NCBI GenBank assembly: GCA_003550325.1
Contig: QKWP01002108.1
Location: 1-64,000 of the forward strand
Origin: Gigaspora rosea
Lineage: Eukaryota; Glomeromycota; Glomeromycetes; Diversisporales; Gigasporaceae
Direction: 5' to 3'
DNA length: 64,000 nucleotides
In this document: positions 22,411 through 33,440 of the stretch, piece after piece
Layout: each line of letters starts with the position of its first letter
Numbering within the stretch: position 1 is the first letter of the stretch
Notes under the pieces: generated by a model
Told to the model about the DNA's origin: nothing
Databases searched by the model: none
Seen by the model: the letters and a program-made list of their open reading frames with translations, nothing else
Translations under genes and position numbers: made by a program

Positions 22411-22860
22411 GACCCAAACATTTAGTACAGAGGTTATACAGTTGTCCTCTTCTATAATCATTTCCTATATAATTACAACTTCTGTACAATCACGTTAAAT
22501 TTTGAAACAATTTATTAATAAACTTATAAAAAAATACTTTTATATATAATTACACTCTTTTATAATTACTAATTTTTTTGATACAAACTGCGTAATTATA
22601 GAAGAGGAAGACTGTATATTATATGTTTTAGTAAAAACCCCTAAATTTTAAAAAGCAAAAAAAAGTTTTTGGCAATTGTCTTAGCATCTAGTAGTCCAAT
22701 TTGAATAAACTTTTTTTTTAAAATAAAGCTCTTAGCAAAGTACATCTAACAAAAAAACAAGTTTATTTAATTCTATCACTAGATCAGAAGCTATTTAAGT
22801 AAATATAGGTTTGTTATTTTAGCAAATTAGATCAAAATTGGCCAAAATCAGAACCTCGGA
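22409..22860 (-). mobile_element. AGGACCC-family MITE, copy A, split
   Basis: The sequence from AGGACCCAAACATTTAGTAC reads as the reverse complement of the element at 27797-28094, but it is interrupted at 22439-22614 by another MITE and its far end is lost near 22855, where it abuts a second fragment of the same family (GGACATCTATGATATAGGTC). Confidence 0.7.
22439..22614. mobile_element. Tc1/pogo-like MITE, second family
   Basis: A 176-bp element between TA dinucleotides (22437-22438, 22615-22616). The ends CAGTTGTCCTCTTCTATAAT and the complement of CAGTCTTCCTCTTCTATAAT are inverted repeats. It is nested in AGGACCC-family copy A. The 105 bp at 42600-42695 may be a decayed relative. Confidence 0.8.
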
Positions 22861-22929
22861 CATCTATGATATAGGTCATATTTTTTTTAGCAAATTGGAC
22901 CAAATTTGGTTAAAGGCCCAATTTAAATA

Positions 22930-24395
22930 TTAGCAAATTAAAGTTAATTCAAATAATAGTTCCATTTTTAGTTTTGGCAAAATGGTTAGATATTTAAATC
23001 GGCATAATTTATTTTTTGTCGAATTATCTTTTTTTAAAAAGGATAAATAAAAAACATTGTTTACAGACAGATACAAAATATAGATAAGATTTTCTGGGTC
23101 AAGTGAACTCTGACTCTTCGACCTATTTTTATTGTTTTTTCAGACATTACACATATTTAATAATCAAATCAATTTTTTTTTTAGATTTGTCAGTTTTACT
23201 CTTATTTTTGGCATTATCACCTTTGGTGTTATTGTTGTTTTGGTGTTAATATTTTTGGTAGTTTGCTCTATATTTTCAGTAAGTTTTACATTAATTTTTT
23301 ATGTTGTTCTTTCAGAAAGTCTTTATATTATATACATTTAATAATCAAATTATTCTTTTTTTTGATTCATTGTTTTTATTTTCGTTTTTAGTACTATTGT
23401 CTTTGGTGTTATCATGGTTTGCTCCATATTTTTGATAAGTTTTATGTCAATTTTTTGGTGGGTTTTACGTCATTCTTTTAGTGAATTTTGGTGATTTTTA
23501 TAAGTAGACTTTACGTAGTTCTTTTAGTAGATCATTTTTGGTTTTTTTTCTTTTTTTTATATGTTCTTTCTGCTAACTTCACATTTTTTGTTTTTTTAGA
23601 TACATATATTAGAAATATGGAATTAGCAACAGGAGTAATATTTTAATATTAAGTTGGGTGTATGATTAGTCTTACTAGAATACTATTACTATTTGATTTG
23701 TTGGAGCTGTCATTATTATAATTTTTCATAGTGTAATTTCAGTAGAAATTCAGGCTTTTATTGTTTCGTAATGTCTTTGGTAAAAGTTTTAGCCTTTATT
23801 ATTTTCAGTGCCATTGTGTTTAAGATTTTTGTTGCCGTAATTCATTGCTTTTGGTTTTATTACTATTGGAATTGGGTATATATCACTGTGTTTAATATTG
23901 ATATAATTGGTAGCATCTTTGGCACAATTTTAGTGTCATGAAGGCTGGGTATTGTTGGTGGCTTCATTATCTTCGTATTGATATGGTTTGCAAATATTTG
24001 TTATATGAAAACATTTTAAACTCTTAGAGTTAGTAATTAAAATTAGAGTTTGTGACCTTGAGTTCATTATGTCTAGTTTTGTAATTCTCCCAATCTTGGT
24101 CTGATAATTATTTTTCTAACAATAAAAAAAAATAATTTAAAATAAATAATTTAAAATAAATAAATAAATTATAACAAATTAAAAAAATAAATAAATAAAT
24201 AGTTTAAAATAAAAAGAAATAAAAAATAATTTTTTAAAAAGAACAAGTAAAAAAAAATAAATAATAAAATAATTTAAAAAAAATTAAAATAAATTAAATA
24301 AATTAAATAAAAAAAAATAATAACTTAAAAAAAAATTAAAATAAAAAAAATAAAAAAATAAATTAAAATTAAAATTAAACAAATTAAAAAAATAT
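22930..24395. other. T-rich then A-rich low-complexity region
   Basis: 23145-23310 and 23325-23440 are related direct repeats (TTTAATAATCAAAT ... CTTTGGTGTTAT). Short open frames there reflect T-richness and give hydrophobic peptides with no family resemblance. From 24120 to 24390 the sequence is almost only A and T in AAATAAATTAAAATAA patterns. Confidence 0.55.
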
Positions 24396-24399
24396 ACCC

Positions 24400-24640
24400 A
24401 ATTTTGTAAATAAACTAAATATGTTAGATAAAAATTTAGAGTTAGGGCCTTAATATTAGAGGCTATATGTTAGAATAATGTTTATTATATATAAAATTTC
24501 ATTCTTATTATTTTTAATTAGTGCACCAAAATCGATTTAATAATTAGTCTTTGCATATTTTTGCTTTTTTTTTATTTTTTTTTTGCACATGTTAGAATTC
24601 TTTGTTGGGCTGATCCAGAATAGTCCAGAAGTTTGTATTA
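24400..24640 (-). repeat. Dispersed repeat, AT-converted copy
   Basis: The reverse complement of 9366-9600. Where the first copy has GAATTCGAACACGCGTAAAA this one has GAATTCTAACATGTGCAAAA, and the telomere-like CCCTAACCCTAA is CCCTAACTCTAA. The direction of change is almost always towards T/A. Confidence 0.7.
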
Positions 24641-26049
24641 TAGCCTATATAAATCTAGATATAATAATTTAATTTTTAGCAAATTAGACTAAATTTGTAT
24701 ATAATAATTGAATTTTTAGCAAATTTACTTGATTTTAGAAGTAGCAAAAATCTTCAAATTTATGCAGATCATTTATAACCTATATTAGAAATGTTCAAGG
24801 TCCTCCAAAATCCAGTTATAACCTATATAAGAAATGTTTGGGGTTCTACTAATATTTATATAATATTAATACTAAATATTAATACTAGAATCCCAGATAT
24901 TTCTCATATAGAACATAAGGGGCATGCCATTTATTATGTAATTTTTACCATGGATACATGGTCAGAAGTAGTGATCACATCTATATATTATATAGGTAAT
25001 TTCATATATTCTGGCACAGCTATATTACTATAGAAAATAAAAAAATTTTATATATAATAATTTATTTTATTAAATTTTTTTTAAATTTATTTTTTGAAAA
25101 AACAGTACATTATAATATTAAGTTATAATATTAATTTTTTATATTTATATTAAATATTTTCTATGATCAATTTTTTAGTCTATTAAATAATATTAAATTT
25201 AGTTACTTATTAAATTATTATTATTTTTTCATTATGCAATTATAATTTATTTATAAAACAAAAATATTTTTAATAATATTTTATATATAAAATAAAATTT
25301 TTATAAATTTTAAAAAAATTTTATTAATTTAGTTTTTAGATTAAAAACTAGTAAATAAGAAAAAAATATAATAGTTTTTAGTTTAATATATGCTTATATA
25401 ATAAGTTAGTAAAATTTATAATTAATAAAATATTAATTAAAATCTTATTAAAATTCAAATTTAGAGAATTATTTTTTATGTTTATACATTATTAAAATTT
25501 TTAAAATTTAAAAATTTATAGATTTTTGAAGTTTTTTTTTAACTAAAATAGATATTATTTTTAATATAAATTATATAACAAACTAGATTAAATTAGTGTT
25601 TTATTTTTGGTATAACTTTTTATTGTACATAATAACTTTGTTTAAAATTTTGCAAACTTTTTTTGATAGTTACACCGAGGCACTTGCGTAGTGGCACAAA
25701 AAATATTTAAATTTAATTGGTTAAACTTTAAAAATAAGCAATTTTGATTTTTTAATTTTTTAAAATTTAAAAATTGAATAAATTTAAAAATTTTTTAAAA
25801 ACAATTAAATCAACAAATTATAAAATTTTTTTTATAAATATACTGTTTAGCTATTCAAATAATATATATATTTTTTTAATTGCTAGTTAATAGAAAAAAA
25901 TTAGTACTTACTATATACTAACTTTAATTTATTCAATTTAACTGCCAGAATATATGAGATAACCAATATTAATCAATTAGTATTAGATAAAATGATTATA
26001 TTATATATAGGTAGAAGTGGCTACTAAGTAAAAAATATTATATAATAAA
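24641..26049. other. MITE end fragments, then AT-rich sequence
   Basis: 24740-24910 contains fragments of AGGACCC-family ends (ATCCAGTTATAACCTATATA ... TTTGGGGTTCT, and TAGAATCCCAGATATTTC). From 24911 to 26049 the sequence is very AT-rich with no gene or clear element. Confidence 0.5.
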
Positions 26050-26328
26050 TGGCACACTCCTAACCGAATTTTGGCCAATTTTGATCTAATTTGCTAAAAA
26101 TAACAAACCCATATTTACTTAAATAACTTTGATTTAGTAATCAGAATTGAATAAACTTTTTTTGTTAGATGTGCCTTACTGGGAGCTTTATTTTTAAAAA
26201 AAGTTCATTCAAATTGGACTACTAGATGCTAAAATAATTGCCAAACCAATTTTTTGCTTGTTAAATTTCAGAAGTTTTTGCTAAAATATATAATATATAA
26301 TCTCTGTACTTGATGTCTGGGTCCTTTA
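26050..26328 (+). mobile_element. AGGACCC-family MITE, copy B
   Basis: It matches 27797-28094 from GAATTTTGGCCAATTTTGAT to the end TGATGTCTGGGTCCTTT. The left end is degraded. The large hAT-like element beginning at 26343 lies only a few bases beyond its right end. Confidence 0.75.
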
Positions 26329-26775
26329 ATACTAATATTAATTAGTGAATTGACTTGATTATATGATACTCGATCATTGATCAACTTAGATCAATAGTTG
26401 AGACCAATTAATGGGCTTGAGCAGCAATAGGTTAATCAATGATCGATAATACTGATTAATCGAATAAAAATATTTGATTGATCAAAAAATTTTAATATAT
26501 AGAAAATATCAGTTTAGGAACCTATTATAGGATCTTAACGTTTTTCTTGTTTTAAGAATAGGGTGTACAAATTTCCAATTTCATATAAAATCGATTATAG
26601 ATCAACTTTGTATAACCAATTTATATAATATCATATGATTTACATGTAAACATCATATAATCTGACCAATCAATTCTTTGTACAACCTACAAAAATCATA
26701 GCGCTCTACAAAAATTTAATTTATGTAAAGTTAATTTTTTTTAAAGCAATAGATATTGCGAAACTTTATTATTAT

Positions 26776-27018
26776 TAGGGTTCCGCAATTTGATTTGATC
26801 TTCAAATATTTGAATCAAATATTTGTTCAAATTCAAATTTGACTATATTTGATTTGATCAAATTCAAATCTGGTCAAATTTGATTTGATTTGACAAATAT
26901 TTGATTTGATTTGAAAATTACTATTAAAAATTCAAATTCAAATCAAATTCAAATTCAAATATTTGAATTAAATCAAATTCAAATCAGGATCAATTTGATT
27001 TGAATTTGAGGAACTCTA
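26776..27018. mobile_element. hAT-type MITE rich in CAAAT motifs
   Basis: A 243-bp element with ends TAGGGTTCCGCA and the complement of TAGAGTTCCTCA, flanked by a perfect 8-bp duplication attattat (26768-26775 and 27019-27026). The interior is nearly all repeats of ATTTGA/TCAAAT and TTTGATTTGATT, which would fold back on itself. It is nested in the 26343-34641 element. Confidence 0.88.
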
Positions 27019-27682
27019 ATTATTATAAACAAACTATTTAAAACTACCTATTATATAAATTTTATACCAATTGGTCAAAACCTTAAAAAAATTTATCAGA
27101 AACATTTTTTTATTTACTATATAAAAATCTAATATACCACATAGATCATATGAAAATGATCTACATTCACCCTACCCTTAATAGGTTATAATTAGTGATG
27201 TGCCATTTATATGATGTTTGAATTTTTCCAGAACGTATAGTATGTATAGTACATATAGTTGTATAGTGCGTATAGCATGTGAAATATATATAGTACGCAT
27301 ATAATATAAATTAAAAATTTTGTCTGTGTACTAAAACACACTAATATATTAATTGTTGCATAGTTTCGAAAAAAATAAAGGATCAGTCAGCAAAAAGTAA
27401 TATGAAAGACAGAAAATGTGACATAAGTGTCTCAGTGTCAGAAAGTTATAAGGTCCAAATTAGGATTAAGTGTTGATATAGTATGATTTTAGTAATTGAT
27501 GATGGAATAATTAATCATTAATTAATCATTGCAATGGCAAGCTCACTTGGTCGTTCTAATTCTATTCCACTAATTAAATATTGAACACAGATCTATTACT
27601 GGTAACTAAGAAAATCAGAAGTATTAGAATTTCCATAGCTCTAATATTTGTCATGAACACTTACATAATGGTTATTAAGTAC

Positions 27683-28889
27683 TGTTAGGAGCGGACTTGG
27701 ATCCCGTGATGGTCGAATTTTCTGCGATACTGAAAGAGCCGCCGCAGAATCATGTGACCTGTAGATCGAAGTCCCGTGATGCATGTGATCCCTATGAGGA
27801 CCCCGGACATCTCTCATATAGGTCATAACTGGATTTTGGCCAATTTTGACCTAATTTGCTGAAAATGACAAAATCTATTTATTTAAATAACTTTTGATCC
27901 AGTAATCAGAATTGAATGAACATTTGTTTGTTAGATGCGCCTCACTGAGAGCTTCATTTTAAAAAAAAGTTCATTCAAATTGGACAACTGGATGCCAAGA
28001 TAATTGCCAAAAACTGATTTTTTGCTTTTCAAATTTCAGGGGTTTTTGCTGAAATGCGTAACGTATGACCTCTGTACTACATGTCCGGGGTCCTTCCCTA
28101 TGGCTGCGCTGTTTTAAAAAAAAAAAAACTTTCCTGCACCTGGTACTGCGCCTAGTTCCCATGGTCCTATACCCAAGCCCCACTTCAAAAGCCTTGTCCT
28201 GGAAAAATGCTTTGCCGATTAGATCGTGAAGAAAAGAAGATTGAAAAAAGTTCAGATCAAGACTTGGAACAATTTAAGAATAAGTCATCAAAAGAAGAAT
28301 CAGCCCTTTGTTTACGGATTTAGTCCTAATGATAGAAAAATGCTAAAAAAGGGAAAAATCATTAAAATCGTGATTTTAGAAATCGACTTACCTATAAGCC
28401 CAATCAGGTATAGCGTAAGGCCGTGCCATCATTTTCACGATGAAAATTTAAAGCTGTCAAATTAAATGCATGCTTCCGTAATAAAAATTAGCCTAAATTA
28501 GTAGTTAATAAAAAAAAAAAAAAAAAGGAAGAAGATGGTATGATTTTCTTGTCTTCTTTTATTTTGATTTTTTCTTTTCTTCTCTTAAAGAATTTTTATA
28601 AATAGATTCGAAAATTAGTTTAGAAAAAGGAGTTCAGGTCCATGTGTGCGTTTCCATTGTAAAAGTTCGAAAATGATAAATAAAAACTCACGTGCTCTCT
28701 GAGTTTAAGAATTTCCTTTGATTCTCGTATAAACTGTTCCCCTCCCCGTAACAAGCCTAATACGCCTTACCTTGCCAAATCAAACCGTCTCTATATATCA
28801 GACTTGTTACGAGGTCCCGTGTGTCTGAGTTTTTTGTTTGGGTGTGTGATTGGTTGTTCATTCATATCACACGCCCAGCGCCTTCGACA
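27683..28889 (+). repeat. Left LTR
   Basis: It starts TGTTAGGAGCGG and ends CCTTCGACA. Apart from the hAT MITE at 27797-28094 and its target duplication it aligns with 33462-34354 along its whole length. A TATA-like CTCTATATATCAGAC lies near 28789. The small basic frame at 28226-28465 recurs in the other LTR and is not a gene. Confidence 0.9.
27797..28094. mobile_element. AGGACCC-family hAT-type MITE, copy C (intact)
   Basis: A 298-bp element with inverted ends AGGACCCCGGACAT and ATGTCCGGGGTCCT and a perfect 8-bp target duplication tccctatg (27789-27796, 28095-28102). The right LTR at about 33570 has the uninterrupted site (ctctatgg), so the MITE inserted after the retrotransposon. This is the best-preserved of four copies. 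Confidence 0.92.
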
Positions 28890-28908
28890 ATTTGGTGGTG
28901 ACTGTGAG
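28890..28908 (+). promoter_or_regulatory. Primer-binding-site candidate
   Basis: ATTTGGTGGTGACTGTGAG directly follows the LTR end CGACA. It contains the TGG expected to pair with a tRNA 3' CCA end. A related sequence follows the LTR-like end at 55234. The primer tRNA was not determined. Confidence 0.6.
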
Positions 28909-29984
28909 ATTCGAAACACCTGCATGAATTTGCGAATACAGCGACATTTTTCCCTTTGTTATTTTGTTTTATCTTTGTTTTTTTTTTTTGTTAGATTTTA
29001 GAGGCACTGACAGAATAGTGTGCTCGTGTGTTTTTTTAGTGTTTTGACCCAGGTGGGTGTCACCCGGGTCCCCGCGGGTGGGTGGGTGACCTGGGTCAAG
29101 TTGTAACAGCCCGGGTGAGAGCGGGTAGGTCAACCTGCGGGTGACCCATGGGTTGACCCACGGGTAACCCGTGAGTCAACCCACAGGTCACCCACGAGCA
29201 GAGACCCGATACAAATTAATGCAAATTTATATCGATTACGCAAATTAAACCAAATTTCTAAGAGAACTTACGTGATATTCTATAATGCCGCAATTCCGTA
29301 ATGCCGCAATGCCATGTCGCAATAACATTGTAACAATGTGATACTGTAACTACGGTATAATATTATAATGTTATAATTAAGTAAATAAGTCACTCCAAAC
29401 CAGAAACTGATGAATATGTTATTATTTGCAATACACATTTCATTTACATTAATTAATCGATAACATAAAAGTTATTTAAAGTGTATTCTGCAGCAGAATA
29501 TAATAGTCATAATAAATTTTAAACACATAGTATGTATGCATATATAAGCCATAAATGCTGTTAACAATTATGTCATTTCTAATCAATTAGCTCGCTAAAG
29601 ATGCTCTCAAACAATGACTTATAGACTGGTCTAATTGGCCAAAAAAAAAATAAATCACGATGTTTAAGTCAAAATAAAACCTAGACCTACCCCTTTATTC
29701 ATAGTCATTATATGTACAAAATCAATGAAGTCGACAGAATCAAATTCGAAAAATATTTAATAGTATATTATTTAAAGAAAACTATAATGCAGTGCAGAAT
29801 TTTAATAAATGGCATTATAGCAGATAGTATTTCTGCATTATAGCATTACGGCATTACGGCTTTACGGCTTTATGGCATTACGGCATTATAGCATTACGGT
29901 TTTATAGCTTACAGCAATTACGCCAAAAAATACGGCAATGCCATAACCATATTAATTTGTAAAATTAATTTTACCACCAACTAT

Positions 29985-31245
29985 CTCTTAGTTTGTACTA
30001 CTTTGCAGGCAAATTTGTCTATATAATTACTATAAATATACCTCTGATCTATTTTTTTAATCATTTAAAATATTTAAATAAAATTTGGTATTATAATATT
30101 TAATAACAAGGATTATATTTTTGAATTATTTAAATTTACATTATAAGACAAAAAGTTTATGTTGCTTATAAGCTGAAAATATTAAATTTTAAAGAAATTT
30201 TTTAACCAAAAAAATATTTTACAATATCTTGGCGAATTCTTTAAATATTGGTTTTAAAAATATAGTTTCTAATACAATATTGTAGTTNNNNNNNNNNNNN
30301 NNNNNNNNNNNNNNNNNNNNNNNNNNNNNNNNNNNNNNNNNNNNNNNNNNNNNNNNNNNNNNNNNNNNNNNNNNNNNNNNNNNNNNNNNNNNNNNNNNNN
30401 NNNNNNNNNNNNNNNNNNNNNNNNNNNNNNNNNNNNNNNNNNNNNNNNNNNNNNNNNNNNNNNNNNNNNNNNNNNNNNNNNNNNNNNNNNNNNNNNNNNN
30501 NNNNNNNNNNNNNNNNNNNNNNNNNNNNNNNNNNNNNNNNNNNNNNNNNNNNNNNNNNNNNNNNNNNNNNNNNNNNNNNNNNNNNNNNNNNNNNNNNNNN
30601 NNNNNNNNNNNNNNNNNNNNNNNNNNNNNNNNNNNNNNNNNNNNNNNNNNNNNNNNNNNNNNNNNNNNNNNNNNNNNNNNNNNNNNNNNNNNNNNNNNNN
30701 NNNNNNNNNNNNNNNNNNNNNNNNNNNNNNNNNNNNNNNNNNNNNNNNNNNNNNNNNNNNNNNNNNNNNNNNNNNNNNNNNNNNNNNNNNNNNNNNNNNN
30801 TAAAGAAAAATTTTAATAGTAAAAATGCCAATACAAGAACTTTAAACATTTATTATATTAAAGTTTTCTAATGATTTTAAAAAAATTTTATAACAAAGTT
30901 ACTAAAACAAAACTTAAAGAATATTTTTTACTTAGAAAAGATATGGCTAAAATCAATATTTAAAATTTTATTAAAAATTTTAAAATACGCAGGCAAATTT
31001 GCCTGTGTTACAATCTAAGGGATAGTAAAAGTTCCAAAACAAAAACTTTAAACTTTTATTATACCAAAGTTTTTTAATAATTTTAAAAAAAATTTATAAT
31101 AAAGTTGATAAAACAGAACTAATATTATATTTTTTACTTAGAAAGTATATAGCTAAAATTAATATTTAAGGTTTTATTTAACAAATTTAAAATTTTAAAA
31201 TTTTCGCAGGCAAATATGCCTGCATAACAAATTAAGGGATAGGTT
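29985..31245. mobile_element. Element with GCAGGCAAATTTG ends, interrupted by the gap
   Basis: The left end TATCTCTTAGTTTGTACTAC (29985) followed by GCAGGCAAATTTG is inverted relative to GCAGGCAAATTTGCCTGTGT ... TAAGGGATA ending at 31022. A second, more diverged end with the same design lies at 31030-31245, so 30805-31022 and 31030-31245 are tandem copies of an end region. The same end occurs at 43968-44137 in reverse orientation. Confidence 0.6.
30288..30800. other. Assembly gap (513 N)
   Basis: Run of unknown bases inside a repeat-rich element. The frame that can be drawn across it is meaningless. Confidence 0.99.
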
Positions 31246-31569
31246 ACGCCCACCCGGGTCAAATCACTAGTCATATTAACCACCAGAGATTTTTTTTAAT
31301 TGACCTAGGCACCTGTCGGGTGACCCGGGTAGTGCCTTTTTTTGGACTGACCCGTTTCCACCTGGGTGGCACATGGTCCACCCGTCGGGTGACCCGAGTG
31401 AAGATTTTTAGACAGGTCAATTCACTAGTTTGTTTGTTTGTTTTTTTTTTTAGGACCGACGAACCGTGTCCACTTTGATTGCGTTTTTGTTTCTTTGTGA
31501 ATTTTTGAATGCGCCGTGAGTGTGATTTTGCCCCTGCGAAACCATAGAATTTTTTTTAATGTATGACAT

Positions 31570-31740
31570 ATACCTGCCACTGATATTTAATGAATCCCGA
31601 AGATGAGTTGACACCCGAACTAAAGAGACCTGAACCCAGCAAGCCCCATGGAACTCTCGAAATCCCCGATTGACCAACCGGAAAGAAATAAAATGTAACT
31701 ATTGTAATAAAAAAGGTCATGATGTTAGTAGGTTCCCATA
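31570..31740 (+). pseudogene. Gag zinc-knuckle remnant
   Basis: Around 31688-31737 the plus strand reads KCNYCNKKGHDVSRFP, matching the CCHC knuckle (CxxCxxxxHxxxxC) of retrotransposon Gag, which binds element RNA. The fourth ligand Cys is Phe here and a stop follows. A short frame from the ATG at 31590 (MNPEDELTPELKRPEPSKP) may be the preceding Gag tail in another frame. Start of gag is probably lost to the insertion at 29037-31427. Confidence 0.55.
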
Positions 31741-31741
31741 A

Positions 31742-32143
31742 TTGACCTACCTAGAAGAAGAATGCGTTGCCCGTTTTACCGCACTTACCGACGAGCAAGC
31801 CGCAAAAGCCCAGGAAGTCATCAAAGAAGCCTTCAGAGTCCGCGTGCTTGATGACGAACAAATTCCGCAGGCCTTAGAATTACTTTTGGGAATAATTGAA
31901 GAAGTGAGCATGTGCCATAATCCCTATGTCGATGAAGAGGAAGAAGAAAACATCGTATACTTGCCCCCGTACGTTGAGTTATCTTCAAGGAAGAAATCTC
32001 AATATAAAAGCGCTCCACTAGAGGAGGTCGAAGAAATTGTGTACTTGCCGTATATTCAAATAGCTTTGTCCATAGAAAGTCCGCCTTCTGTGCCCCGTGT
32101 AGTTGCTGTGCCGAAAGTTCTTCAAAATCAGAAGGTCCAGTGA
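31742..32143 (+). CDS. Unknown retrotransposon-encoded protein, part 1
   Basis: An open frame of 133 codons directly downstream of the zinc-knuckle remnant, without a clear ATG at its start. It has an Ala/Glu-rich helical segment (TDEQAAKAQEVIKEAF), an acidic run (DEEEEEN) and a repeated motif, NIVYLPPYVELS and EIVYLPYIQIAL. I do not recognise it. Its position suggests a Gag/pol-derived piece or an accessory protein. The frame is GC-richer than its surroundings, which supports past coding use. Confidence 0.45.
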   Translation: MTYLEEECVARFTALTDEQAAKAQEVIKEAFRVRVLDDEQIPQALELLLGIIEEVSMCHNPYVDEEEEENIVYLPPYVELSSRKKSQYKSAPLEEVEEIVYLPYIQIALSIESPPSVPRVVAVPKVLQNQKVQ

Positions 32144-32374
32144 CGGAAATTCTTGATTTATATTACTTTTATATTATGTCCCGAAAGAACCCTTCGATAA
32201 AGATGATATTGGTCTCGAAGAAGAAGATAACCTGGATCGACTTTTTCGAAGTCTTGCCACAGAATGTAATGACATTGCTCGAAAATGGACCCCGAAAGAA
32301 GAAGCCGTCCAGGAACCCCTGAAGTTAAATAGTTAGAAAAGGATAGTACTAAGGCATTAACGCAATATCCGCAA

Positions 32375-33262
32375 TTGGCAGAGATTGGAGCTGCTGATGG
32401 AACATTCACTCTTGGACTGTGTCACAAACAATGTGAAAAGGATGAAGAAGTAGAATTAGAAGTCGAAACGGATAAGTATGAAGACAAAAGAAAAGAAGAA
32501 GAAAAAGACCTACCTAACGATCAAACAAGAGTTGTGGAAATAGGAAGCTCCGACAAGACGAATACGGTTGGACCTTGTTATGAAAAAGGGAATGGAGTTA
32601 AAAAGGACGAAAAAGTGGAATTTGAAGTTGAAAAAGATGAATTAGAAGAATTGAAACCGGAAGAGGAAAGTAGAGAAGACAAAGCCGTGGATAAAGAAGA
32701 TTTAAATGAAAGTGATCGGGAAACGTTAGTTGACGAAGATATTGAGAGGAATGAAAGAGATGAGGATAAATCGGAAATACCACTTACGGGAGAAGTATTA
32801 CGTCGAGCGTGTGAATCTTGGATAAAGGCGGTTGAAGAGTTTCGAAGAGTGGAAGAAAAGTCGTATGTTGATAACAAATTGTACTTGGATCGTACTAAAG
32901 ATGGGTTTGTAACTGGACAATTCGACCCTGGTAGACCCTATAGCCGAAATGGAAAGAGTTTGGAAAAAGCCTACAAAAAGTGGAAGGAAAAGATTAATAG
33001 ATTTTTAAGGCGAAATGGAGTTGAACGAGAGTATGTAAAAATGGACGTAGAACAAGAAAAGCCTCTGGTAGCCCATATCGTCAAGATCGAAATTCGAAAA
33101 GGCCCCTGTGTTAAAAGAGAAATATGGTTAGTAACATTAAATCAAATTCGATGTATAAAGAATTTGACGAAAAGAATCACCCTGAACTCGCCGCCGTTAT
33201 GGAAAGGAATCCGTGTCTTCGATTCGGGAGGGAGCTACAAAAAAAGAAATTTTTTTTTTTAA
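32375..33262 (+). CDS. Unknown acidic coiled-coil retrotransposon protein
   Basis: A 295-codon frame of unknown function. The first ~150 residues are dominated by Glu/Lys/Asp and contain an internal repeat (residues about 2-35 and 52-90: EIGAADGT...LGLCHKQCEKDEEVELEVE against EIGSSDKTNTVGPCYEKGNG...DEKVEFEVE). The next ~90 residues look folded (LRRACESWIKAVEEFRRVEE, then LEKAYKKWKEKINRFLRR). Near 33150 the better frame seems to switch to one reading YKEFDEKNHPELAAVMERN, so the last ~40 residues are probably out of frame. It lies just upstream of the polypurine tract, where LTR elements keep the 3' end of pol or an extra ORF. No catalytic motif is visible. Confidence 0.5.
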   Translation: MAEIGAADGTFTLGLCHKQCEKDEEVELEVETDKYEDKRKEEEKDLPNDQTRVVEIGSSDKTNTVGPCYEKGNGVKKDEKVEFEVEKDELEELKPEEESREDKAVDKEDLNESDRETLVDEDIERNERDEDKSEIPLTGEVLRRACESWIKAVEEFRRVEEKSYVDNKLYLDRTKDGFVTGQFDPGRPYSRNGKSLEKAYKKWKEKINRFLRRNGVEREYVKMDVEQEKPLVAHIVKIEIRKGPCVKREIWLVTLNQIRCIKNLTKRITLNSPPLWKGIRVFDSGGSYKKRNFFF

Positions 33263-33440
33263 AAAAAAAATTTTTGCATTACATTAAATAATTTTTTTCA
33301 GTTTGGATTTTTTTTGTGTTAGTTCGGAGTTGAACCGAACATTTTTTTTCGTAGGAGTTTTTTTTTTTTTCTTTTGTAAATTTGTTTTTTTAGTTTAGCA
33401 AAAGATGGAAAGAACTGTATGGTTATTTTTCACGGGACGT

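Larger units (their letters stand above)
29037..31427. mobile_element. hAT-like element with GGGTGACCC subterminal repeats
   Basis: The ends TAGTGTTTTGACCC and the complement of TAGTGAATTGACCT are inverted. About 170 bp at each end are packed with GGGTGACCC/CACCCGGGT motifs, unusually GC-rich here. The flanks are T/G-rich (tgtttttt, gtttgttt), so a target duplication cannot be proved. Between 29280 and 29960 a second set of motifs, ATGCCGCAAT and GGCATTACGGC, suggests another nested element. No transposase is visible around the gap. Confidence 0.65.

Noticed and set aside
23132-23341. Possible membrane protein, 69 codons, hydrophobic
   Set aside because: T-rich low-complexity DNA gives Phe/Leu/Ile/Val runs; the frame is short and lies in a local direct repeat.
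26559-27174. TAGGGTGTACAAATTT facing ATTCACCCTA as a possible hAT element around the 26776-27018 MITE
   Set aside because: The ends are partly complementary, but the 8-base flanks (tttaagaa and cccttaat) do not match.
27193-27345. TAGTGATGTGCC and ACACACTA as possible element ends
   Set aside because: The 8-base flanks do not agree and the inverted match is only about five bases.
28226-28465. Basic 79-codon frame, also at 33699-33938
   Set aside because: Present in both LTRs at the same place; a frame carried by LTR sequence, with no family resemblance.
30241-30849. A 202-codon minus-strand frame
   Set aside because: It consists mainly of the N gap; only a few residues at each end are real.
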